Position numbers and translations under genes: made by a program. From assembly GCA_002869315.1 (NCBI GenBank), contig PKTD01000068.1, positions 1 to 35,076 of the forward strand: a DNA stretch of 35,076 nt, written 5' to 3'. Origin of the DNA: Marinilabiliales bacterium. Its GTDB lineage: Bacteria; Bacteroidota; Bacteroidia; Bacteroidales; F082. This document shows positions 27,426 to 35,076 of this stretch, piece by piece. The stretch's first letter is position 1; each line of letters opens with the position of its first letter. The notes under the pieces are model-generated. The model was not told where the DNA came from. It made no database searches and worked only from the letters and a program-made list of their open reading frames with translations.

Positions 27426-28718
27426 ATGAAAATTAAACCAACATCATATAAACTTCAGTCCATAGCTTCAGGGAAAGTTTTCGAAGATAGCGGGTGGTTA
27501 CTGGACAGTCCTGTTGATGATAAACACGGACTAATAAGAGCAGTTTACGAAAATAAACAACTTAATATAGGCCCCTCAAATATGGGGCTTTATAAATTCT
27601 CCGACTGGCTACCCATAAAAAAGGCATTAAAAGGATCTTATGCACCTATTACTTTTAAAAGCAAAGGTCTTGCCAAGGAGTTAGGGATGAGTAACCTATA
27701 TATTACTTTTAGTGGCTACTGGCCCGAAAAAGGAATAGAAATGACAACCTGTTCTTTTAAAGAAACCGAGGCCTTTTCTGTATGCGGACGAAAAGATAAT
27801 CATGATGGTAAAGTATTGGTAGTGGCTTCTGCAGGTAATACAGCCAGGGCTTTTGCCCGTGTATGTTCCGACAATAACATACCCTTGCTTTTATTTATTC
27901 CTGAAGATAATTTAAATGCACTTTGGTTCGATAAACCGATTAATGATACCGTAAAAGTTGTGGCCAGTGAAAAGGGTGGCGACTATTTCGATGCTATACA
28001 TTTGAGTAATCTTGCGGTGGAATTGGATATGTTTGTGCCCGAAGGAGGTGCAAAAAATGTTGCTCGACGCGATGGTATGGGAACAACCGTTTTGTCGGCT
28101 GTTACAGAAATAGGAGAAATACCGGAATATTATTTTCAGGCCATTGGTAGTGGAACAGGAGCCATAGCAGCCTGGGAGGCAAATCTACGCTTCCTGGAGG
28201 ATGGCAGGTTCGGGAATCGTAAAATGAAACTTATGGTTTCACAAAACTTCCCTTTTCACCCCATTTATGATGCATGGAAAGCAAATTCTCGACAGATGTT
28301 GCTATTCGATCATAATATGGCTCGCAGGCAGGTGGAAGAGATAGATGCTAAAGTATTGAGTAACCGTAAGCCTCCTTATCCGCCGGCAGGTGGGCTGTAT
28401 GATGCTCTAATGGACGCAGGTGGCGATGTGCTTCTGGCAAATAATAAAGAATCTGCTGAGGCTGCCAGCTTATTTGAAAAATGTGAAGGTATTGACATTC
28501 ATCCTGCTGCAGGTGTGGCTACTGCTACATTGATAAAAACTGTAACTGAAGGTGTCATTGACAGAAACGCACTAACTATGCTAAACATAACAGGAGGGGG
28601 AGAAAAGAGAATAATGACGGACAAGGAAGTTTTTTATCTGAAACCGGATTTAGTATTACCTTTGGATCCGGATGAGAAAATGGTACATAAGGAATTACAA
28701 ACTTTGTTTAAGATATAA
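27426..28718 (+). CDS. Cysteate synthase-like PLP enzyme (threonine synthase/TrpB-fold)
   Basis: Fold-type II PLP enzyme: MTTCSFKETEAFSV lysine motif, VVASAGNTARAFARVCSDNNIP, QAIGSGTGAIAAWEA, HPAAGVATATL, LNITGGGEKRI. Preferred start ATG 27426 (MKIKPTSYKLQS); track start 27378. Confidence 0.78.
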   Translation: MKIKPTSYKLQSIASGKVFEDSGWLLDSPVDDKHGLIRAVYENKQLNIGPSNMGLYKFSDWLPIKKALKGSYAPITFKSKGLAKELGMSNLYITFSGYWPEKGIEMTTCSFKETEAFSVCGRKDNHDGKVLVVASAGNTARAFARVCSDNNIPLLLFIPEDNLNALWFDKPINDTVKVVASEKGGDYFDAIHLSNLAVELDMFVPEGGAKNVARRDGMGTTVLSAVTEIGEIPEYYFQAIGSGTGAIAAWEANLRFLEDGRFGNRKMKLMVSQNFPFHPIYDAWKANSRQMLLFDHNMARRQVEEIDAKVLSNRKPPYPPAGGLYDALMDAGGDVLLANNKESAEAASLFEKCEGIDIHPAAGVATATLIKTVTEGVIDRNALTMLNITGGGEKRIMTDKEVFYLKPDLVLPLDPDEKMVHKELQTLFKI

Positions 28719-28899
28719 GTTCAGTTTATCGCACAAGTATTCAATGTTAAAAATCATAAGAACAATAATTTAAGAATTATTTATAATGTTATTATTAGCT
28801 TGAAAATATATGCATTTTTAGGCAACTTATGTTTATATGAGATTGTCATATTAGTTTAAAAGGATTATTTAATAGCAAATTTTCATCAAATACACACAT

Positions 28900-31800
28900 A
28901 TGAGAATATTTACTTTTCTAAAACCCTCATTGCTTATTGCCTTTAGTATGCTTATAGTTACTGTATCAGCAAATAATATCGAGGTTTCGTCATCAGTTAC
29001 TGCACTTAAAGTTCAGTCAAAATCAATATCTGGCTTAGTATTTGAAAATACTATAGGTGTAATAAATTTTTCTGTCATTCAGAATTCCTCCACTGATTAT
29101 ACTCAGATAAGAGTTAATAAGTACTCTAAATCAGATAAAATTGGTTATCCATCTATGCCTGTTTACAGGAAATTGATGGAAATTCCCCTTGGAGCGCGTA
29201 TTAAGGTAAAGGTTTTATCTTACGATTTAAAGGAATACAAACTTGATGAATATGGTATACAAAATCAGATATTTCCTTGTCAGGGGCCACAATCTAAATG
29301 TTCAGATAATGAGCAGTTTGTGATTGATAACAATGTTTATAATAACAATCAGTTTATCACAAGCGAACTGGCGAAAGTGAATATTGTTGGTACTATGAGG
29401 TCACAACGTTTGGCTTTGGTCGAAATCTCTCCTTTTGAATATAATCCTGTTGAAGGAATATTGCGTGTTTATGAAAACCTGCAATTTGAAGTTGAATTTG
29501 AAAATGCTGATTATGCTTCTACATATGATATTAAATCGAAGTATTACTCTCATTATTTTAGCGGAATGCAAAAGAGCGTAATTAACTACATTCCGAATAC
29601 AAACAGAGAAAACCTTACTCAGTATCCTGTAAAATATGTTATCGTTTCCGACCCTATGTTCCAAAATAGTTTGCAGCCGCTTATCGATTGGAAAAAGCAA
29701 AAAGGTTTTAATGTTGTTGAGGCTTATACCAATGAGATTGGAACTACAAAAGAAGACATAAAAACATATCTGCAATCACTTTATGATGCAGGTACTACTG
29801 AGGATCCTGCGCCCTCTTTTATTTTGTTTGTGGGAGATATAAACCAGATGCCAACATATAATAATGGCCATGGTGTTACCGACAGAAATTATGTGGAATA
29901 TACTGGTGATTTACTTCCGGAGATATTTTATGGCCGTTTATCTGCTGAAACAACTGACCAACTCGACATTATGATTGCTAAAACCCTGCAATATGAACAG
30001 TATACCATGCCTGACCCTTCTTATCTAGATGAGGTTGTTATGGTTGCAGGAATGGATTCAGGTTTTGGAAATGACTGGGCAAATGGTCAAATAAACTATG
30101 GAACAGAAAACTACTTTAATTCTGATAATGATATTATATCTCATACATATCTTTATCCTGAGTCAGGTGGACAGAGTTCTCAAATTAAACAGGATATATC
30201 GAACGGTGTAACTTTTGCAAACTATACGGCTCACTGTAGCCCAAATGGCTGGGCCGATCCATCATTTGTAATTAATGATATAAGCAATCTGGCGAATCAG
30301 GATAAATATGGTTTGTTAATTGGTAACTGCTGTTCCTCAAGTGAATATCAAACAACTTGCTTTGCTGAGGAAATTGTTAGAGCAGAAAATAAAGGTGCTG
30401 TTGGTTATATTGGAGGTTCCAATAGTACTTATTGGGATGAAGATTATTATTTTGGAGTAGGGGTAGGCACAATTAGTGAAGTTCCTCCTGCCTATGAAGA
30501 AACAAGTTTGGGTAATTATGACCGTTCTTTCCACACTCATGGAGAAGATTTTGGAGAGTGGTATACTACCATGGACCAGGTTATTTTTGCCGGTAATCTT
30601 GCTGTACTTGAAGGTTCTCCGGGTAGCGCAGAATACTACTGGGATATTTATAATCTGATTGGGGATACTTCTCTTATGATATATCTATCAAATCCGGATG
30701 TAATGCCTGTATCACATGATGATGTTATTACCATTGGACAAACAACTTTTGAGGTTAATACCGCCCCATATGCCTATGTTGCCTTAAATATGAATGGTAT
30801 AAACTATGCAACAGTATTGGCAGATGAAAACGGTTTGGCTGAATTGGTATTTGATGGGTTAACAACACCGGGATATGCAGAATTAGTAATTACGGCACAA
30901 AATTATCAACCATGGATTGAGGATGTTTTGGTATATGCTCCTGATGGACCTTTCTGTATTTATGAAAGCTATATCCTTCAGGATGACTCGCTGGGAAATG
31001 GAAATGCTAAAGCAGAATTTGACGAAGATGTTTTTATCAATATAAATGTTAAAAACTACGGTACTGAAGATGCGAATAATGTTGTGGTTAACCTAACTAC
31101 TGATAATGAATACATAACAATAATTGATGCAATAGAGAATTACGATACAATTGCAGTAGATCAAAGTGTGGGTCGTAATTATGGGTTCCGTTTTAAATTA
31201 GCCGATAATTTACCTGATCAAATGGACATGACTTTTGATTTAGTAGTTACAGATCAAAATGACTACACATGGACCAGTAATTTCAAAGTGTTGTCCTATG
31301 CACCAAATTTGTCTGCGGAAGATTTAACCATAAATGATGATGAGGGAGGAAATGGTAATGGCATTCTGGATCCTGGTGAAACAGCCATTATGACCTTTAA
31401 AACAAAAAATACAGGTCATTGTATTATAGAAAATGTAACTGCTAGCTTACAGCCTTACAATCAGCACATTACTATTTTGAGTGCTGATACCACCTTGCCA
31501 ACACTTGGATTGTCAAATCCATGCTATACATCTTTCCAGGTAGAAGTTGATGAAAATGCTCCTGAAGGTATCTTTGCTGAAATGCAGTATGAAATTAGTG
31601 GTGCCGGATATAGTGAGATGAGTATATATTATCCAAAAATTACTCAACTTGTTGAGGACTGGGAAACTGGAGATTTTTCAAAATATGAATGGCTAAGTGA
31701 TGGCGATACGCCATGGGAAATTATTACAGAATCTCCTTTTGAAGGATTTTACCATGCTGCTTCTGGTAATATTGGAGATAACCAAACATCTGAATTAAAA

Positions 31801-32856
31801 ATTCAATATGAGGTAATGGGTTACGACAGTATTAGGTTTGAAAGGAAAGTTTCAACGGAGGCGGATTATGATTTCCTGATATTTTTTATTGATAATAATG
31901 AAAAGGCAAGATGGTCAGGCTCAAAGGCATGGGAAGAAGTAGTATTCCCTGTTGGGCCTGGAATGCATGAGTTCAAATGGGTTTATGAAAAAGATTATTC
32001 TCAAACAGGAGGCTCCGATAAAGTATGGGTCGACTATATTTCATTGCCAACAATGATGGTAACTACATTGTTTGCAGGACCTGATGATCAAACATGTGGC
32101 AACAGTGAGTTTATATGTGATGGAACAGTTACAAATTATTATACCATATGGTCGTCAACAAGTGGTAGTGGAACATTTGTAGGAATTGATTTATTAAACC
32201 CTATTTATACTCCTTCAGAGGATGATGTCTTGGCCGGTGAGGTTCAGTTAACCCTTAACCTTATCGATGTTGATGGAATCACAGAAAGTGATGAAATGAC
32301 ATTGAGTTTTGTAGGTATTCCTGAAAAAGCTTATATACCAAATGGCCCTGAGCAGATAGATTTACAAGAATATACTTCGAGCACTTATGTAACCGAAAGT
32401 ATACCAACAGCAAGCTCATACGATTGGCAAATATATCCATCATTGGCAGGAACTATTAATGGTAATTCCCTCAATATTACAGTTGACTGGAATGTGGAAT
32501 ATGAAGGTGAAGTCTGGCTTAAAGTAGCAGGTGAAAATGATTGTGGTACAGGAGAATACTCTGATTCACTATTTATTATGTTGTCTAATCCAGTAGGGAT
32601 TAATCTGGCGACTGCCGAAAATGATATGATTATAATGCCTAACCCAAATAATGGTAACTTCAAGGTTCAAATGAATACTAGCTCTTTTAAGAAATCAGAA
32701 TTATCACTGATGAATTCAATTGGACAGGAAGTATTTAGCCAAACTATTATGCCTAAGCAGGATATGATTGATATTCAAAATGTTAAGCCCGGAGTTTATA
32801 TGCTTCTTCTAAGTGGTGAGGGTGGTAAAGTGATTAAGAAAATTATTGTAAAATAA
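28900..32856 (+). CDS. Gingipain-type C25 cysteine peptidase (Kgp-like catalytic core) with MAM/jelly-roll-like domain and T9SS C-terminal sorting domain
   Basis: Signal peptide, prodomain, FANYTAHCSPNGWADPSF (His445), KYGLLIGNCCSSSEYQTTCFAEEIVRA (Cys478), GYIGGSNSTYWDEDYYFGVG; C-terminal MPNPNNGNFKVQ...GVYMLLLSGEGGKVIKKIIVK. Confidence 0.9.
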   Translation: MRIFTFLKPSLLIAFSMLIVTVSANNIEVSSSVTALKVQSKSISGLVFENTIGVINFSVIQNSSTDYTQIRVNKYSKSDKIGYPSMPVYRKLMEIPLGARIKVKVLSYDLKEYKLDEYGIQNQIFPCQGPQSKCSDNEQFVIDNNVYNNNQFITSELAKVNIVGTMRSQRLALVEISPFEYNPVEGILRVYENLQFEVEFENADYASTYDIKSKYYSHYFSGMQKSVINYIPNTNRENLTQYPVKYVIVSDPMFQNSLQPLIDWKKQKGFNVVEAYTNEIGTTKEDIKTYLQSLYDAGTTEDPAPSFILFVGDINQMPTYNNGHGVTDRNYVEYTGDLLPEIFYGRLSAETTDQLDIMIAKTLQYEQYTMPDPSYLDEVVMVAGMDSGFGNDWANGQINYGTENYFNSDNDIISHTYLYPESGGQSSQIKQDISNGVTFANYTAHCSPNGWADPSFVINDISNLANQDKYGLLIGNCCSSSEYQTTCFAEEIVRAENKGAVGYIGGSNSTYWDEDYYFGVGVGTISEVPPAYEETSLGNYDRSFHTHGEDFGEWYTTMDQVIFAGNLAVLEGSPGSAEYYWDIYNLIGDTSLMIYLSNPDVMPVSHDDVITIGQTTFEVNTAPYAYVALNMNGINYATVLADENGLAELVFDGLTTPGYAELVITAQNYQPWIEDVLVYAPDGPFCIYESYILQDDSLGNGNAKAEFDEDVFININVKNYGTEDANNVVVNLTTDNEYITIIDAIENYDTIAVDQSVGRNYGFRFKLADNLPDQMDMTFDLVVTDQNDYTWTSNFKVLSYAPNLSAEDLTINDDEGGNGNGILDPGETAIMTFKTKNTGHCIIENVTASLQPYNQHITILSADTTLPTLGLSNPCYTSFQVEVDENAPEGIFAEMQYEISGAGYSEMSIYYPKITQLVEDWETGDFSKYEWLSDGDTPWEIITESPFEGFYHAASGNIGDNQTSELKIQYEVMGYDSIRFERKVSTEADYDFLIFFIDNNEKARWSGSKAWEEVVFPVGPGMHEFKWVYEKDYSQTGGSDKVWVDYISLPTMMVTTLFAGPDDQTCGNSEFICDGTVTNYYTIWSSTSGSGTFVGIDLLNPIYTPSEDDVLAGEVQLTLNLIDVDGITESDEMTLSFVGIPEKAYIPNGPEQIDLQEYTSSTYVTESIPTASSYDWQIYPSLAGTINGNSLNITVDWNVEYEGEVWLKVAGENDCGTGEYSDSLFIMLSNPVGINLATAENDMIIMPNPNNGNFKVQMNTSSFKKSELSLMNSIGQEVFSQTIMPKQDMIDIQNVKPGVYMLLLSGEGGKVIKKIIVK

Positions 32857-32861
32857 AAAAT

Positions 32862-35076
32862 ATGAAACGTTTATTATTATTGTTATTAACCATTGGCTTG
32901 TTTAATTTATTGCAAGCTTCAGAAATTGTAAAAATTCAGGAATCGGGAGATGTTGAAACAGGAATCACTCTTGTAAACTCAAATATCGATCAAAGTATAT
33001 TGAGTTTTAAAATGAGTGAGTTTTCCTATTCTGAAGTTGAAACTAGTAGAGGTAAGGCTTGGAGCATTTTTGTTGATGGCTCTGCAAAACGTCTGGAAAA
33101 AGGACGTCCTGAACTTCCTCTTTTTGCAGCATCAATTGTAATTCCTTCCCAAGCAAATATGGAAGTAGAAGTTATAAAAGCACAGTATGTAGAATATACA
33201 GATGTACTAATTGCTCCTTCAAAAGGTAATTTAAACAGGACAATTAACCCTTCTGATGTTCCCTATGAATTTGGTCCTCAATATGACAGGGATAATTTCT
33301 TTCCCCAAAATACTGTGGGTTTGAGGGATCCTTATATTATAAGAGATTTCAGAGGTCAAACAGTATTGATAAATCCATTCGTTTATAATGCAGTTACTAA
33401 AACCCTACGTGTTTATTATAATATTGAACTTAAGGTTGCAAAAAATGGAATTTCAAATATTAATACACTTTCTTCAAATGATTTTCCAACTGCTATCGAC
33501 AGCAGGTTTAGCAATATTTATAAACGTCAATTCTTAAACTTCGAAAGTGTACAGTCCAGATATACTCCAGTAGAGGAAGATGGTAGTATGCTTATTATTT
33601 CCTATGGTGATTTTATGGATGAGATGGATCCTTTCATAGATTGGAAAATAAAAACTGGCACAGAAGTAGAAATTGTTGACGTAGCAAGCATTGGTGGTGC
33701 TTCAGCAATAAAAACTTATATAGCCGACTATTATAATGATAACGAATTAACCTTTGTTCTTCTTGTGGGTGATGCCCAGCAAGTACCTTCTTCAATGGTG
33801 GGTGGCAACGACTCAGATGTTGATTACTCATATATTGTTGGTAGCGACCACTATCCGGATTGCTTTGTGGGTAGATTTTCAGCTCAAACGGAACAACATG
33901 TAATAACTCAGGTTGATCGTACAATTAATTATGAGCGTTATCCCTTACAACTTTCTGGATGGTATGAAAATGCCATTGGTATAGCATCTGACCAAGGCCC
34001 TGGAGATGAAAATGAATATGATTATGTGCATATGAGAAACATTGCAAATAATAAACTTATTCCTTTCACCTATACATATGCATATGAACTGTTTGATGGT
34101 AGCCAGGGTGATGAGGATGCTTCTGGAAATCCAACTCCTGCAATGGTAGCAGAAGCAGTTAATTCTGGAGCCACAATAATCAATTATACAGGTCATGGTA
34201 GTGATGTTTCTTGGGGATCATCAGGATTCTCGAGTAATAATGTCAATCAACTTACTAACAATGATAAACTCCCTTTTATAATATCTGTTGCTTGTGTAAA
34301 TGGTAATTTTGTTGGAACAACTTGTTTTGCAGAGGCTTGGTTAAGAGCAGAAAATAACGGAGAACCTGCTGGAGCAGTTGCCACTATAATGTCTACTATA
34401 AACCAAAGTTGGAATCCTCCAATGCGTGGACAGGATGATATGAATGACATACTTACTGAAGCAGATGAAAACAATATAAAACGTACTTTCGGTGGTATTA
34501 CAATGAATGGCTGTATGGGAATGAATGATGAGTATGGTGCAGGAGGTGATGAAATGACTGATACATGGACTATATTTGGAGACCCTTCTCTGGTTGTTAG
34601 AACAGATGTTCCTGCAAATATGACTGTTACTCATTCTCCAATAGCACCAATGGGGACTACATCATTTCAGTTAGATTGCGATGCTGAGGGTGCATTAGCT
34701 GTACTTTCCATGAATGGAGAAATTATAGGCTCTGCCAATGTAACTTCTGGAACTGCTACTATTGTCTTTCCTTCTTTACAGGAAATTGGGGCTATGGACC
34801 TTGTAATAACTGCTTTTAATTATTTACCTTACGAATCAACTGTTGATATAATTGTTTTAGAAGGACCATATATTTTGTATGCTGATAATGTAATAAATGA
34901 TGAATCAGGAAACAACAATCAAATTATTGATTATAACGAAAGCATTTTACTTACTATTGGACTTTCAGATATATGTCCTGATGATGCTATTAATGTTAAT
35001 GCCAGTATAATTACTGATAGTGAGTTTATTTCCTTTTCGGATGATGAAGAATTTTACGGTGATATACCTTCTGAGG
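32862..35076 (+). CDS. Gingipain-type C25 cysteine peptidase (Rgp-like), 3'-truncated by the window end
   Basis: My translation from ATG 32862, open to the window end: signal MKRLLLLLLTIGLFNLLQA; SRYTPVEED (R233|Y234); LTFVLLVGDAQQVP; GSDHYPDCFVGRFS; IINYTGHGSDVSWGSSGF (His445); ISVACVNGNFVGTTCFAEAWLRA (Cys478); STINQSWNPPMRGQDDMNDIL; NNIKRTFGGITMNG; TWTIFGDPSLVVRTDVP. Absent from the ORF track. Confidence 0.92.
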   Translation, partial: MKRLLLLLLTIGLFNLLQASEIVKIQESGDVETGITLVNSNIDQSILSFKMSEFSYSEVETSRGKAWSIFVDGSAKRLEKGRPELPLFAASIVIPSQANMEVEVIKAQYVEYTDVLIAPSKGNLNRTINPSDVPYEFGPQYDRDNFFPQNTVGLRDPYIIRDFRGQTVLINPFVYNAVTKTLRVYYNIELKVAKNGISNINTLSSNDFPTAIDSRFSNIYKRQFLNFESVQSRYTPVEEDGSMLIISYGDFMDEMDPFIDWKIKTGTEVEIVDVASIGGASAIKTYIADYYNDNELTFVLLVGDAQQVPSSMVGGNDSDVDYSYIVGSDHYPDCFVGRFSAQTEQHVITQVDRTINYERYPLQLSGWYENAIGIASDQGPGDENEYDYVHMRNIANNKLIPFTYTYAYELFDGSQGDEDASGNPTPAMVAEAVNSGATIINYTGHGSDVSWGSSGFSSNNVNQLTNNDKLPFIISVACVNGNFVGTTCFAEAWLRAENNGEPAGAVATIMSTINQSWNPPMRGQDDMNDILTEADENNIKRTFGGITMNGCMGMNDEYGAGGDEMTDTWTIFGDPSLVVRTDVPANMTVTHSPIAPMGTTSFQLDCDAEGALAVLSMNGEIIGSANVTSGTATIVFPSLQEIGAMDLVITAFNYLPYESTVDIIVLEGPYILYADNVINDESGNNNQIIDYNESILLTIGLSDICPDDAINVNASIITDSEFISFSDDEEFYGDIPSE

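Noticed and set aside
33634-34634. Several minus-strand ORFs (33634-33924, 33945-34196, 34247-34474, 34341-34634)
   Set aside because: All lie antisense to the truncated Rgp-like peptidase that the track missed; the plus-strand reading frame with gingipain motifs explains the region.
1-35076. CRISPR arrays, IS transposases, prophage genes, defence systems, rRNA
   Set aside because: No regularly spaced direct repeats, transposase/integrase/phage or recognised defence domains were seen in any annotated frame.

Overview
35-kb window of a Bacteroidota chromosome, probably a marine/anaerobic Bacteroidales- or Marinilabiliales-like lineage. This is inferred from TAnnTTTG -7 promoter motifs, T9SS C-terminal sorting domains, DUF4136 lipoproteins and AT-rich coding style. 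Most of it is ordinary metabolism: GGGP synthase, DPP-IV peptidase, SLC45-like MFS transporter, Tag glycosylase, ThiL, GH13 branching enzyme, TatC, Sir2, malate dehydrogenase, acyl-CoA synthetase, MaeB-type malic enzyme. Five things deserve a second look. (1) A 151-bp element (7704-7854) with perfect 16-bp terminal inverted repeats, nested stems and hairpins abuts the 3' end of a tRNA-Ser(GGA); one arm can also fold into a competing terminator-like hairpin. (2) A Crp/Fnr regulator with three FNR-like cysteines is divergent from an operon of SQR-like flavoprotein, DUF1641, a single-Cys TusE/DsrC-like protein and a DsrE-like protein, closed by a strong terminator. No dsrAB or tusBCD is visible in the window. 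(3) Two gingipain-type C25 peptidases lie in tandem, one Kgp-like and one Rgp-like. The second is missing from the ORF track because it runs off the window; it keeps an R|YTPVEE processing motif and the His/Cys dyad. (4) A cysteate synthase-like gene suggests sulfonolipid (capnine-type) synthesis. (5) A FIST-domain protein, a soluble hybrid histidine kinase and a TSUP permease are tightly packed. No CRISPR array, transposase, prophage or defence island was recognised.
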